Shown: positions 17,610 through 27,043, numbered from the stretch's first letter. The stretch is DNA of 55,433 nucleotides from an uncultured Phocaeicola sp. (GCA_944320855.1 CALUJF010000018.1:1-55433); one strand, 5' to 3'. Made by a program: numbers and translations. Notes: generated from the letters alone by a model not told the origin.

Positions 17610-18032
17610 TTATTTCGAATTAATAAAGGCCTCTACCGCCAGCCTGTACGAGTCCAAGCCAAAACCACATATCACCCCCATACACGCACACGAAATCATA
17701 GACTTGTGCCTGAACTCCTCTCTTGTGTGCACATTTGAAATATGAACCTCTATTGCAGGCGTTGTAACAGCCCGTAAGGCATCCTGTAAGGCTATCGAAG
17801 TATGTGTATAAGCACCGGCATTGAGTATTATACCGTCGAATGAGAATCCAATCTCATGAATTTTGTTTATCATTTCGCCTTCCACATTGGACTGATAATA
17901 GGCAAACTCCACATCTGGATACTGCGACACCAATTTCCTGAAGTAATCTTCAAAAGAAACAGCTCCGTAGATAGAAGGCTCACGTTTTCCCAATAAATTT
18001 ATATTCGGGCCATTGATTATTTGTATTCGCAT
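17610..18032 (-). CDS. aroQ: 3-dehydroquinate dehydratase, type II
   Basis: Third step of the shikimate pathway. 140 aa with INGPNINLLGKREPSIYG (R17, catalytic Tyr22), ILNAGAYTHTS and EVHISNVHTREEFRHKS (catalytic His region). It is the first gene of the operon aroQ-pyk-omt-rbfA-permease, driven by a promoter that faces the xerD promoter. Confidence 0.96.
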   Translation of the reverse strand: MRIQIINGPNINLLGKREPSIYGAVSFEDYFRKLVSQYPDVEFAYYQSNVEGEMINKIHEIGFSFDGIILNAGAYTHTSIALQDALRAVTTPAIEVHISNVHTREEFRHKSMISCACMGVICGFGLDSYRLAVEAFINSK

Positions 18033-18056
18033 CGTTTATTTTAATATAAACTTTTA

Positions 18057-18085
18057 TATCTTTGTAATAATATGGTGCAAAGATA
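18057..18085. promoter_or_regulatory. face-to-face promoters for xerD (+) and aroQ (-)
   Basis: A plus-strand TATCTTTG at 18057-18064 points at xerD (ATG 18096) and a minus-strand TATCTTTG at 18078-18085 points at aroQ (ATG 18032). The -7 boxes are 13 bp apart and both predicted start sites fall near 18071. RNA polymerase bound at one would block the other, so the two operons are likely in competition. Confidence 0.65.
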
Positions 18086-18095
18086 ATAAAAAAGA

Positions 18096-19013
18096 ATGAA
18101 TAATAAGGAAGTAAACGGACAAATTATAACAAAGTATAAGCAATATCTCCGGCTTGAAAAGTCTTTATCGGACAATACTGTCATGGCTTATATGAGCGAC
18201 CTCGAAAAGTTGACGTTATATCTGGCAGAAGAGAAAATAAACATAACGGATGTCACATTGGACGATTTGGAGAATTTTGCTGCAGGACTGCGGGATATAG
18301 GCATACATCCGCGCTCGCAGGCCAGAATATTATCCGGCATACGTTCTTTCTTTCAGTTTCTGTTACTTGACGGATATATAGAACAAGACCCGTCCGAGCT
18401 TCTTGAATCTCCACAAATTGGAAAGCATCTGCCGGACATCCTTAATGTAGAGGAAATAGACAGCCTGATTGGAGCCATAGACAGAAGCACAAGAGAAGGC
18501 CAGCGCAACTGTGCAATCCTGGAAACCCTCTACAGTTGCGGACTGCGCGTCTCAGAGTTATGCAATCTGAAAATCTCAGACCTGTACCTTGACGAAGGTT
18601 TTATAAAAGTGGACGGAAAAGGAAGCAAACAACGCCTTGTTCCCATTTCTCCGAAAGCGATAAAAGAAATCAGGAACTATTTTCCATTCAGAAATGAAGG
18701 ACTGATAAAGCCCGATTTTGAAGATTTTGTTTTCATAAGCAGATTCGGAAAGAACATTTCAAGGATTATGGTTTTTCATGTAATAAAGGAGCTGGCCGAG
18801 AAAATCGGCCTGAAGAAAGCCATCAGCCCCCACACCTTCAGACATTCATTCGCCACCCATCTGCTTGAAGGAGGAGCAAACTTAAGAGCCATCCAAAGCA
18901 TGTTAGGACATGAAAGCATAGGTACAACGGAAATTTATACACACATAGACAGGAGAAAACTGAGGGATGAAATCATCAATCATCACCCCCGAAATAACAA
19001 AAAATCACTATAA
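18096..19013 (+). CDS. xerD: tyrosine recombinase XerD
   Basis: 305 aa. N-terminal SAM-like core-binding domain (about 10-95) and a catalytic domain with the full active-site set: R151 in YSCGLRVSEL, the beta-hairpin lysine near KVDGKGSKQRLVP, H246-x-x-R249 in HTFRHSFATHLLEGG, H272 in LGHESI and nucleophile Y281 in TTEIYTHID. With XerC it resolves chromosome dimers at dif. Size and motif context fit the housekeeping XerD rather than a mobile-element integrase, and no other mobile genes are nearby. Confidence 0.92.
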   Translation: MNNKEVNGQIITKYKQYLRLEKSLSDNTVMAYMSDLEKLTLYLAEEKINITDVTLDDLENFAAGLRDIGIHPRSQARILSGIRSFFQFLLLDGYIEQDPSELLESPQIGKHLPDILNVEEIDSLIGAIDRSTREGQRNCAILETLYSCGLRVSELCNLKISDLYLDEGFIKVDGKGSKQRLVPISPKAIKEIRNYFPFRNEGLIKPDFEDFVFISRFGKNISRIMVFHVIKELAEKIGLKKAISPHTFRHSFATHLLEGGANLRAIQSMLGHESIGTTEIYTHIDRRKLRDEIINHHPRNNKKSL

Positions 19014-19102
19014 ACCCAATAATAGACATCATTTTTAAGTATTTTTCATTTGTCACCATATAAAAAAACGGACAAAAATGGATTATGCTATATCTTTTTT
19101 CG

Positions 19103-19110
19103 TATCTTTG
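19103..19110 (+). promoter_or_regulatory. -7 box (TATCTTTG) for the abundant TPR lipoprotein
   Basis: TATCTTTG matches the consensus exactly and lies 62 bases ahead of the ATG at 19173. The gene behind it has strongly biased codon use, so this is probably a strong promoter. Confidence 0.65.
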
Positions 19111-19172
19111 TCCCGACTGAACATAAACTAAAAGATAAATTTATAATTATACAAACCTAATTTTTAAGAATC

Positions 19173-20846
19173 ATGATTAAGAAGTTGTATTTGCCTATCG
19201 TGGCATTATTAGTTCTTGCTTTCTCTTCATGTAGCAAGATGGGAGAATTGTCTTCTGACTACTTCACTACAAATCCTGAAGTTTTGGAAGCTGTTGGAGG
19301 TAAAGTTCCTGTAACTATCACAGGTAAATTCCCTGAAAAGTATTTCAAGAAAAGCGCAACTGTAGAAGTTACTCCGGTTTTAAGATGGGAAGGTGGCGAG
19401 GCTAAAGGTCAGCCTGCAATGTTCCAGGGTGAAAAAGTTCAAGGTAACGACCAGACTATCTCTTACAAAGCTGGTGGTACTTACACTATGAAAGCTTCTT
19501 TCGACTATGTTCCAGAAATGGCTAAGTCAGAGCTTTATCTTGATTTCAAAATCAAGTCAGGTAAAAAGGAATACACAATCCCTTCAGTAAAAATTGCTGA
19601 TGGTGTTATCGCTACTTCTGAACTTCCTACTGTAGCTTCTGCTAATGCTGCAAGCTCTACTGACGCATTCCAGCGTATCATCAAGGAAGCTAAAGAAGCT
19701 CAGATCATGTTCTTGATTCAGCAGGCTAACCTTCGTTCAAGCGAATTGAAATCTGAAGGTATCAAAGATTTCCACAAACAGGTGGCTATCGTTGCCGGCG
19801 ACACTAAGAACTACAAACTTAACAATATTGAAATCTCTGCTTATGCTTCACCTGATGGTGGTGTTAAACTGAACACAGGATTGGCTGAAAACCGTCAGAA
19901 CAACACTGAAAAATACATGAAACAGCAGTTGAAGAAAGGCAAAATCGAAACTAACGTAGATACTGAATACACTGCTCAGGACTGGGAAGGTTTCCAGGAA
20001 TTGGTTTCTAAATCTAACATCCAGGACAAAGACCTTATCTTGCGTGTTCTTTCAATGTATCAGGACCCAGAACAGCGTGAAACTGAAATCAAGAACATCT
20101 CTTCAGTTTACAAGACTTTGGCTGACGAAATCCTTCCTCAGTTGCGTCGTGCACGCTTGACTGCCAACTACGATGTTATCGGCCGTAGCGACGAAGAAAT
20201 CAACGCTGCATTCGACAGCGATGCTTCTGCATTGAGCGTAGAAGAACTTCTTTATGCTGCTACTTTGACTAGCGACAACGCCCGCAAAGAAGCTATCTAC
20301 AAGAAAGCAGTAGAATTGTATCCTAACGACTACCGCGCTTACAACAACCTTGGTGAATTGGCATACGTTTCAGACAAGGCTGCTGCTGAAAAATACTTCA
20401 AACAGGCTGCAAGCAAGAACGCTAACGCTCCTGAAGTTAATACTAACCTTGGTTTGATTGAATTGTCTAAGGGTAATGTAGCTAACGCTGAAACTTATCT
20501 TGCTAAAGCTACAGGTGCTAACACAGCTAACGAAGCTCTTGGTAACTTGTATATCAAACAGGGTCAGTATGACAAGGCTGTTGCTGCATTCGGCGACACT
20601 AAGACTAACTCAGCTGCTTTGGCTCAGATCTTGGCTAAAGATTACAACAAGGCTAAAAACACTTTGTCAGCTGTTAAGAACCCAGACGCTTACACAGACT
20701 ATTTGATGGCTATCGTAGGTGCAAGAACAAACAACGCTGATTTGGTTAAGACAAGCATGGCTAAGGTTGCACAGAAAGACGCTGCTCTTGCTGCTAAAGC
20801 TGCTAACGACCGTGAATTTGCAAAATATGCAAACGAAATCAAGTAA
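19173..20846 (+). CDS. major TPR/OmpA-like outer-membrane lipoprotein
   Basis: 557 aa with a lipoprotein signal ending in FSSC (Cys20). The middle region (about 205-255, with ISAYASPDGGVKLN...LAENRQNNTEKYM) resembles an OmpA-like peptidoglycan-associating motif. The C-terminal half (about 370-550) holds TPR repeats (YPNDYRAYNNLGELAY, APEVNTNLGLIELSKGN, ANEALGNLYIKQGQYDKA). Codon choice is narrow (GCT, AAC, CGT, GAA), unlike neighbouring genes, a sign of very high expression. Strong promoter and a clean terminator make it a single-gene unit. It probably links outer membrane and cell wall, but its exact role is unknown. Confidence 0.8.
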   Translation: MIKKLYLPIVALLVLAFSSCSKMGELSSDYFTTNPEVLEAVGGKVPVTITGKFPEKYFKKSATVEVTPVLRWEGGEAKGQPAMFQGEKVQGNDQTISYKAGGTYTMKASFDYVPEMAKSELYLDFKIKSGKKEYTIPSVKIADGVIATSELPTVASANAASSTDAFQRIIKEAKEAQIMFLIQQANLRSSELKSEGIKDFHKQVAIVAGDTKNYKLNNIEISAYASPDGGVKLNTGLAENRQNNTEKYMKQQLKKGKIETNVDTEYTAQDWEGFQELVSKSNIQDKDLILRVLSMYQDPEQRETEIKNISSVYKTLADEILPQLRRARLTANYDVIGRSDEEINAAFDSDASALSVEELLYAATLTSDNARKEAIYKKAVELYPNDYRAYNNLGELAYVSDKAAAEKYFKQAASKNANAPEVNTNLGLIELSKGNVANAETYLAKATGANTANEALGNLYIKQGQYDKAVAAFGDTKTNSAALAQILAKDYNKAKNTLSAVKNPDAYTDYLMAIVGARTNNADLVKTSMAKVAQKDAALAAKAANDREFAKYANEIK

Positions 20847-20876
20847 TTAAGTAATTAATTATATACCTCACATGAA

Positions 20877-20905
20877 GGTCGGAACAATCGTTCCGACCTT
20901 TTTTT
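20877..20905 (+). terminator. rho-independent terminator of the TPR lipoprotein
   Basis: Perfect 9-bp stem GGTCGGAAC / GTTCCGACC with a 4-base loop, followed by seven T. Confidence 0.93.
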
Positions 20906-20977
20906 ATAAATAAACTCACATGAAACACATAGTTTACAGCATTTTTATGTATTTTCGCGGTAAACAATAAAAGTCTT

Positions 20978-21985
20978 ATGAATTTAATAATCAGAATAAT
21001 ATTTGTATACACATTGGCATGCCTCGTTTCATGCAGCGAAAATAACATGTTCACGCTTAACGGTACATTAAGCAATAAGAAAGAAAAAAACATATACGTT
21101 GTCTATGACGACCCGATAGCAAAGGTAGATACCATAAAACCCGAGAACGGGAAGTTTGAATATACATTCCTGCCGGACACTATAACTATATTCAGACTTG
21201 TCAATGACTCAGGAATTGCAGTACCTGTATTTGCGGACAAAGGCTGGAAAGTAACATTCAAAGGCAGCTTTGCCAATCCCGACATATCCGGAGATGGCCC
21301 TAACAATGAATTACAACAATTCAGAAATCTGATACATAAAGATACTGCCAACATAGTTGATGCTGCAAAAAACTTCATACTGAGGAACAGAATGTCATAT
21401 GCATCGGCATATGTCTTCAATCAGTATTTTGTCCAGGGAAAAGAGCATGACTACAAGGAACTGTCCGATATCATAGCCCAGATGGACGGTCATGTAAAAG
21501 ACTGCCGTGTAGTAGACATCATACAAAAGACATTATCCGAAAACAGCGACAAAAGTTCGGAATATCTGAACTACTTCTCATGCAAGGACAGAAAAGGGAA
21601 ATACGTTTCATGGTCGAGCAAAGAGGAGCAATATACATTGGTAAACATATGGGCATCATGGGATGAAACAAGCAACCGGATGAGAGATTCACTCTACAAC
21701 GACGTAAAATCACTGCCAGAAAAGGAATTCAGAGTTCTGAACATCTCCATAGATTTGGACAAATCCGAATGGGAGAAGAAATGTAAGAAAGAGAATGAGC
21801 AATGGATTGAAACCTGCGACTTAAACGGATGGCAAAACCAGATTGTAAAACAAATGAACATATCAAAAGTGCCATACAATATACTCGTAAACAAAAACAG
21901 GAAAATAATAACCTCAAACATATATGGTGAGGAACTGACCCAGAAAGTCAAAAATCTGATACAGGAAAACAAAAACAAGAAATAG
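20978..21985 (+). CDS. DUF4369/thioredoxin-fold lipoprotein lacking the CxxC active site
   Basis: 335 aa with a lipoprotein signal (LVSC, Cys19). Residues ~25-110 match the DUF4369 beta domain found in front of many Bacteroidota TlpA-like proteins. Residues ~200-330 form a thioredoxin fold: LVNIWASW, then EFRVLNISIDLDKSEWEK and the cis-proline loop SKVPYNILV. Where TlpA/ResA proteins have WCxxC this protein reads W228-D-E-T-S232, so both redox cysteines are gone. It cannot act as a disulfide reductase and may be a binding or scaffolding protein. comM follows 7 bp later. Confidence 0.83.
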   Translation: MNLIIRIIFVYTLACLVSCSENNMFTLNGTLSNKKEKNIYVVYDDPIAKVDTIKPENGKFEYTFLPDTITIFRLVNDSGIAVPVFADKGWKVTFKGSFANPDISGDGPNNELQQFRNLIHKDTANIVDAAKNFILRNRMSYASAYVFNQYFVQGKEHDYKELSDIIAQMDGHVKDCRVVDIIQKTLSENSDKSSEYLNYFSCKDRKGKYVSWSSKEEQYTLVNIWASWDETSNRMRDSLYNDVKSLPEKEFRVLNISIDLDKSEWEKKCKKENEQWIETCDLNGWQNQIVKQMNISKVPYNILVNKNRKIITSNIYGEELTQKVKNLIQENKNKK

Positions 21986-21992
21986 CATAAAC

Positions 21993-23531
21993 ATGTTAGT
22001 AAAGCTATACGGAGCCGCAGTACAAGGCATTGATGCCAACATAGTTACCATAGAAGTAAACACTTCAAGAGGGATAAAGTTCTTTCTTGTCGGACTTCCT
22101 GACTCTGCCGTAAAGGAAAGTCATGAAAGAATCATGTCCGCACTGAATGTAAACGGATATAAAGTACCTTCATGCCAGATTGTGATAAATCTTGCACCGG
22201 CAGACATAAGGAAAGAAGGTACATCGTACGATTTGCCGTTGGCAATAGGTATAATGGCAGCTACAGGCATCGTATCAGCAGAGAAACTAAGCAAATATCT
22301 CATCATAGGCGAGTTAAGCCTCGACGGCAGCCTTCAACCCATAAAAGGGGCATTGCCAATAGCCATAGCTGCAAGAGCACAAGGCTTCGAAGGATTTATA
22401 CTTCCAAAACAAAATGCGCGCGAAGCTGCCGTAGTAAACAATCTGGATGTCTACGGTGTAGAGAATATCAGGGAAGTGGTAGAGTTCTTCAATGGCACCC
22501 GTTCGCTTGAACCAACCATAGTACACACAAGGGAAGAATTCTACAATAATCAGACGAATTTTCCTTTTGACTTTGCAGACGTAAAAGGTCAGGAAAATGT
22601 GAAAAGAGCATTAGAAGTAGCCGCCGCCGGAGGACACAACATAATAATGATAGGTGCACCGGGAAGCGGAAAATCAATGATGGCAAAAAGGCTGCCTGGC
22701 ATACTTCCTCCGCTTACATTGGCAGAGAGTCTGGAAACCACCAAGATACATTCTGTTGCAGGAAAGCTTGGCAGAGAAGTTTCGCTTATAGCCACACGTC
22801 CGTTCCGCAGTCCGCATCACACTATATCTCAGATTGCAATGGTCGGCGGAGGCTCAAACCCTCATCCGGGCGAAATCAGCCTTGCACATAACGGTGTTTT
22901 GTTCCTTGACGAGCTTCCCGAATTCAGCAGAAGTGTACTTGAAGTTCTGCGACAACCGTTGGAAGACAGACACATAACCATTTCACGTGCCAAATATGTT
23001 TTGGACTATCCTGCAAGCTTCATGCTTGTGGCATCTATGAACCCGTGTCCTTGCGGATATTACAACCACCCGACACGCAACTGCGTCTGCTCGCCCGGAC
23101 AAGTCCAACGCTATCTAAACAAGATATCGGGCCCGCTTCTCGACAGAATAGACATACAGGTAGAAATCGTTCCCGTTCCATTCGAAAAGATTTCAGAACA
23201 GGAAAGAGGCGAAAGCAGTTCTGCTATTAGGGAAAGGGTGATAAAGGCACGAAAAATCCAGGAAAAGAGATTTGAAAAAGAAAGAGGCATACACTGCAAT
23301 GCACAGATGACTCCGGCTCTGCTACATACATATGCACAGCCTGACACACAAGGACTAACTCTGCTTAAAAACGCGATGACACGACTGAACCTGTCAGCCA
23401 GGGCCTACGACCGTATATTAAAAGTCTCGAGAACGATTGCAGACCTTGAAGGCTCAGCAGATATATTATCATCGCATATAGCCGAAGCCATCAGCTACAG
23501 AAATCTTGACAGGGAAAACTGGGCGGGATAA
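21993..23531 (+). CDS. YifB/ComM-family Mg-chelatase-like AAA+ ATPase
   Basis: 512 aa. N-terminal Lon-protease-like S5 fold (about 1-170: FFLVGLPDSAVKESHERI, ADIRKEGTSYDLPLAIG), an AAA+ core with Walker A GAPGSGKSMMAKR (~222), FRSPHHTIS, Walker B GVLFLDELPEF, the cysteine cluster NPCPCGYYNHP...CVC, and the C-terminal Mg-chelatase domain. ComM is a hexameric helicase that promotes branch migration during natural transformation. In non-competent bacteria the role is probably general homologous recombination. It converges on the CDF gene with 15 bp between them. Confidence 0.93.
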   Translation: MLVKLYGAAVQGIDANIVTIEVNTSRGIKFFLVGLPDSAVKESHERIMSALNVNGYKVPSCQIVINLAPADIRKEGTSYDLPLAIGIMAATGIVSAEKLSKYLIIGELSLDGSLQPIKGALPIAIAARAQGFEGFILPKQNAREAAVVNNLDVYGVENIREVVEFFNGTRSLEPTIVHTREEFYNNQTNFPFDFADVKGQENVKRALEVAAAGGHNIIMIGAPGSGKSMMAKRLPGILPPLTLAESLETTKIHSVAGKLGREVSLIATRPFRSPHHTISQIAMVGGGSNPHPGEISLAHNGVLFLDELPEFSRSVLEVLRQPLEDRHITISRAKYVLDYPASFMLVASMNPCPCGYYNHPTRNCVCSPGQVQRYLNKISGPLLDRIDIQVEIVPVPFEKISEQERGESSSAIRERVIKARKIQEKRFEKERGIHCNAQMTPALLHTYAQPDTQGLTLLKNAMTRLNLSARAYDRILKVSRTIADLEGSADILSSHIAEAISYRNLDRENWAG

Positions 23532-23546
23532 GCCCCTTGTATACCT

Positions 23547-24545
23547 TTATTTATCAGACATCTCACTCTCATTAAGGGTGAAACTTGACAGCGTTATTTT
23601 CTCCGGTGCAATCATCGGAGATTTTCTGTATTTACACTTCTCGAAAATACAGCCGCCACATTTAGGATTCTCAAATATATCGCACGGGTCGAGATGCAAT
23701 GTAAGCTGAACCTTATCACAGTATCTTCCCTTCAGTACATTTTTCAATTTCTCGCCGGACTTATGTCCCTCTGAAACAGTATAATACCATGGCACTGTCA
23801 AGTCACAGTCTATATAAATACTGTTTCCGGATTTTATCACCTTAGTATTGTGTATATCCACCCACTCAGGCTGTCTGTTCTCATTCAGCAAATCAGCCAA
23901 CTCACCCAAGAGTTTATCATCGGCCGTATCAAGCAATCCGGAAATAGTGTTTCTAAGAATTGAAATACCCGTAACTATTATTATTGTTCCGAATATAAGA
24001 GCCAGCGCACTGTCTATCCACGCCAGTCCTGTAAAATACAAGACCAGAAGTCCGGCCACAAGACCTATAGTGGAATATGTATCCGACTGCAAATGTTTTC
24101 CTCCTGCCACAAGTGCCATAGAACCATATTTCTTTCCCGTTCTGATACTATAATATCCCATGAGATAATTCAGCACGCCGGAAACCGCGACTATTATTAT
24201 ACCTACATCAAGTTTCCCTACCTCGGCAGGAACCAGCAGACGCTTTACTGCCTCATATATAATCATTCCACCGGCTACGCTTATCAGAATTCCTTCTACG
24301 GAGGCAGAAATCAGTTCTATTTTTCCATGTCCGTAAGGATGTTCCTTGTCGTTAGGTTTAGCTCCCCACCTAAGGCAATACAAACTTATCAATCCGGCCA
24401 CAACGTTGACGATGCTCTCCATGGCATCTGTCAGTACTCCCACAGAATTAGTCACAAAGTAGGCAATAAACTTACCTACAAGTATAAGCCCCGAAATAAT
24501 CACTATACGCTTCTGTACCCTGAGTTTTATCTGTTCTTCATTCAT
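23547..24545 (-). CDS. cation diffusion facilitator (CDF) metal transporter with Cys-rich tail
   Basis: 332 aa from ATG 24545. An upstream in-frame ATG at 24569 lies at or before the predicted transcription start and is rejected. Six TM segments (about 10-200) with the CDF metal-site motifs DAMES (in TM2) and HLQSDTYST (TM5), and a HPYGHGK loop. The cytoplasmic C-terminal domain is followed by an unusual four-cysteine tail, DPCDIFENPKCGGC then EKCKYR, which could bind metal or sense redox. Probably exports Zn or a similar divalent metal. The substrate is not decided by sequence. An 11-bp TTTAAA array lies just upstream of the promoter. Confidence 0.9.
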   Translation of the reverse strand: MNEEQIKLRVQKRIVIISGLILVGKFIAYFVTNSVGVLTDAMESIVNVVAGLISLYCLRWGAKPNDKEHPYGHGKIELISASVEGILISVAGGMIIYEAVKRLLVPAEVGKLDVGIIIVAVSGVLNYLMGYYSIRTGKKYGSMALVAGGKHLQSDTYSTIGLVAGLLVLYFTGLAWIDSALALIFGTIIIVTGISILRNTISGLLDTADDKLLGELADLLNENRQPEWVDIHNTKVIKSGNSIYIDCDLTVPWYYTVSEGHKSGEKLKNVLKGRYCDKVQLTLHLDPCDIFENPKCGGCIFEKCKYRKSPMIAPEKITLSSFTLNESEMSDK

Positions 24546-24570
24546 ATTCAAAGATAGTTTTATCTGCATG

Positions 24571-24578
24571 CAAAGTTA
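24571..24578 (-). promoter_or_regulatory. -7 box (TAACTTTG) for the CDF transporter
   Basis: Minus-strand TAACTTTG. The predicted start is about 24564, inside the first of two candidate ATG codons, which supports the second ATG (24545) as the real start. The TTTAAA array begins 25 bp upstream of the box. Confidence 0.6.
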
Positions 24579-24602
24579 TAAATATTACTTTATAACATTA
24601 GA

Positions 24603-24652
24603 TTTAAAATCCTTTTAAATAGCATTTAAACACTGATTAAACAGTCTTTAAA
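24603..24652. repeat. 11-bp array, five TTTAAA/ATTAAA units
   Basis: Units start at 24603, 24614, 24625, 24636 and 24647, exactly 11 bp apart (TTTAAA except ATTAAA in the fourth). The array begins 25 bp upstream of the CDF -7 box, so it overlaps the region of the -33 element. Confidence 0.9.
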
Positions 24653-24680
24653 TAAAGATTATAATTGAAGTCCTTCTCAG

Positions 24681-24792
24681 TGAACGGCTGGTGAACAGCA
24701 AATGAACAAAATATGAATTTATGTGTCCCTACTTTTCATTGCCCATTAACAAGCGTTCACTAACCGTTCAGTAGCCGTTCATTGCCCGTTCA
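24681..24792. repeat. opposed 11-bp arrays: four TGAAC-type then four GTTCA units
   Basis: TGAAC starts at 24681, 24692 and 24703 with TGAAT at 24714. The complementary motif GTTCA starts at 24755, 24766, 24777 and 24788. Each set is in strict 11-bp register. The two halves are inverted relative to each other and could pair in RNA or bind protein as a dyad. Confidence 0.9.
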
Positions 24793-24851
24793 CTAAACAG
24801 TAGAGATTATTAGTTTACTGACAAAATTGCAACTTTTTCCATATTATATTG

Positions 24852-24859
24852 TATCTTTG
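24852..24859 (+). promoter_or_regulatory. -7 box (TATCTTTG) for metG
   Basis: Consensus -7 element 49 bases ahead of the metG ATG, with a TTG about 22 bases upstream as a possible -33 element. Confidence 0.6.
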
Positions 24860-24908
24860 CAAAGATTTGATAACAATAATAATAACATAAAAGTAAATAC
24901 CATACATA

Positions 24909-26951
24909 ATGGAAAAGAAATTCAAAAGAACAACCGTGACATCGGCACTCCCTTATGCCAACGGTCCTGTGCATATAGGACATCTGGCAGGCGTATATGT
25001 GCCGGCTGACATCTATGTCCGTTATCTTCGCCTGAAGAAAGAAGATGTAATCTTCATCGGAGGATCAGATGAACATGGTGTGCCTATCACCATCCGTGCA
25101 AAAAAGGAAGGTGTCACTCCACAAGATGTAGTAGATCGTTATCATACACTTATACGAGACTCATTCAAGGAATTCGGTATTTCGTTCGACGTTTACGGAC
25201 GTACTTCATCAGAAATACATCATCAGACAGCTTCTGATTTCTTCCGCAAGCTTTATGATAAAGGCGAATTCATAGAAAAGACTTCTGAACAGTACTACGA
25301 TGAAGAGGCCAAGACATTCCTTGCCGACAGATATATCACCGGTGAATGTCCACGCTGCCATGCAGAAGGCGCATACGGCGATCAGTGCGAAAAGTGCGGT
25401 AGTACCCTCTCGCCTACTGAACTTATCAACCCTAAGAGTGCAATCAGCGGAAGCCAGCCTGTAATGAAAGAAACAAAACACTGGTATCTGCCACTCGACA
25501 AGCACGAAGGATGGTTGCGCAAATGGATTCTTGAAGACCACAAGGAATGGCGTCCTAACGTTTACGGACAGTGCAAGAGCTGGCTCGACATGGGACTTCA
25601 GCCACGTGCCGTAAGCCGTGACCTCGATTGGGGTATTCCTGTTCCGGTAGAAGGTGCAGACGGCAAAGTGCTTTATGTATGGTTCGACGCTCCTATCGGA
25701 TATATCTCAAATACTAAGGAACTGCTTCCTGACTCATGGGAAAAATGGTGGAAAGACCCTGAAACACGTCTTGTTCACTTCATCGGTAAGGACAACATCG
25801 TGTTCCACTGTATCGTTTTCCCTGCCATGCTGAAAGCAGAAGGCAGCTATATCCTGCCGGACAATGTTCCTTCAAACGAGTTCCTGAACCTTGAAGGCGA
25901 CAAGATTTCAACTTCACGCAACTGGGCTGTATGGTTGCACGAATATCTGAAGGACTTCCCAGGCAAGCAGGATGTTCTGCGCTATGTCCTCACAGCCAAT
26001 GCTCCTGAGACTAAAGACAATGACTTTACCTGGAAAGACTTCCAGGCACGCAATAACAACGAGCTTGTAGCCGTTTATGGTAACTTCGTAAACCGTGCAC
26101 TTGTTCTTACAGGCAAGTATTTCGACGGAAAAGTTCCTGCCGCAGGCGAACTGACAGACTACGACCGCGAAACGCTGAAAGAATTTGCTGACGTTAAGGC
26201 TGAAGTGGAAAAACTTCTTGATGTATTCAAGTTCCGCGACGCACAGAAAGAAGCAATGAACCTGGCACGTATCGGTAACAAGTATCTTGCTGATACTGAA
26301 CCTTGGAAACTTGCCAAAACAGATATGGACCGTGTAGCTACTATCCTGAACATAGCTCTGCAGCTTGTTGCCAACCTTGCAATAGCATTTGAACCGTTCC
26401 TGCCGTTCAGCTCTGCAAAACTGCGTACAATGCTTAACATGGATTCTTTCGAATGGGAAAACCTTGGACGCACAGACCTTCTTGCTACAGGTCATCAGTT
26501 GGGTAAGGCAGAACTTCTGTTCGAGAAAATCGAAGACAGCACAATAGAAGCACAGGTACAGAAACTTCTTGATACCAAGAAGGCTAACGAAGCTGCAGCT
26601 TACAAGGCTAACCCTATCAAGCCTACAATAGCATTCGAAGATTTCGAAAAACTTGATATCCGTGTGGGTACAGTTCTTGAATGCGAAGTAGTGCCTAAGA
26701 TGAAGAAACTGCTGAAGTTCAAGATTGCCGACGGACTTGAGGACCGTACTATCGTGAGCGGTATAGCACAGCACTACAAGCCGGAAGAGTTGGTAGGAAA
26801 ACAGGTTCTGTTCATCGCCAACCTTGCTCCACGCCAGTTTAAGAACGGTCTGGTGAGCGAAGGTATGATTCTTAGTGCAGAGAACTTCGACGGTTCACTG
26901 GCTGTTACTTCACTGCTTAAGGAAGTAAAACCGGGAAGCCAGGTTTGCTGA
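24909..26951 (+). CDS. metG: methionyl-tRNA synthetase
   Basis: Charges tRNA-Met. 680 aa: class I signature HIGHLAG (22-28), the zinc knuckle [17 protein letters not shown], the KMSKS-equivalent DKISTS, an anticodon-binding helical domain and a C-terminal EMAP/tRNA-binding domain (about 575-680, [13 protein letters not shown]...[13 protein letters not shown]), so this is the long two-domain form. It has its own promoter and a strong terminator. Confidence 0.97.
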   Translation: MEKKFKRTTVTSALPYANGPVHIGHLAGVYVPADIYVRYLRLKKEDVIFIGGSDEHGVPITIRAKKEGVTPQDVVDRYHTLIRDSFKEFGISFDVYGRTSSEIHHQTASDFFRKLYDKGEFIEKTSEQYYDEEAKTFLADRYITGECPRCHAEGAYGDQCEKCGSTLSPTELINPKSAISGSQPVMKETKHWYLPLDKHEGWLRKWILEDHKEWRPNVYGQCKSWLDMGLQPRAVSRDLDWGIPVPVEGADGKVLYVWFDAPIGYISNTKELLPDSWEKWWKDPETRLVHFIGKDNIVFHCIVFPAMLKAEGSYILPDNVPSNEFLNLEGDKISTSRNWAVWLHEYLKDFPGKQDVLRYVLTANAPETKDNDFTWKDFQARNNNELVAVYGNFVNRALVLTGKYFDGKVPAAGELTDYDRETLKEFADVKAEVEKLLDVFKFRDAQKEAMNLARIGNKYLADTEPWKLAKTDMDRVATILNIALQLVANLAIAFEPFLPFSSAKLRTMLNMDSFEWENLGRTDLLATGHQLGKAELLFEKIEDSTIEAQVQKLLDTKKANEAAAYKANPIKPTIAFEDFEKLDIRVGTVLECEVVPKMKKLLKFKIADGLEDRTIVSGIAQHYKPEELVGKQVLFIANLAPRQFKNGLVSEGMILSAENFDGSLAVTSLLKEVKPGSQVC

Positions 26952-26981
26952 TAAGATAATTCTTGACAAAACATTATATAA

Positions 26982-27013
26982 GAACAGTCCTGAAAAGGAC
27001 TGTTCCTTTTTTT
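26982..27013 (+). terminator. rho-independent terminator of metG
   Basis: 10-bp perfect stem GAACAGTCCT / AGGACTGTTC around a GAAA tetraloop, followed by a T-run. It separates metG from the glycan cluster. Confidence 0.93.
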
Positions 27014-27043
27014 CACCCATTTATTCTGAACATCCTTTTTTTT

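Larger units (their letters stand above)
24579..24908. other. 330-bp divergent intergenic region with three 11-bp arrays
   Basis: Between the CDF gene (left) and metG (right). It holds a TTTAAA array (24603-24652), a TGAAC array (24681-24718) and a GTTCA array (24755-24792) in opposed orientation, then the metG promoter. No small gene is supported. Confidence 0.8.

Noticed and set aside
18096-19013. Mobile-element integrase
   Set aside because: Full XerD-type sequence, housekeeping neighbours, no repeats or cargo genes around it.
24567-24569. Upstream ATG as the CDF transporter start
   Set aside because: It lies at or before the predicted transcription start from the -7 box at 24571-24578; the ATG at 24545 begins the conserved protein.
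25914-26774. 286-codon open frame opposite metG
   Set aside because: Antisense shadow of a conserved tRNA synthetase; no recognisable domain.
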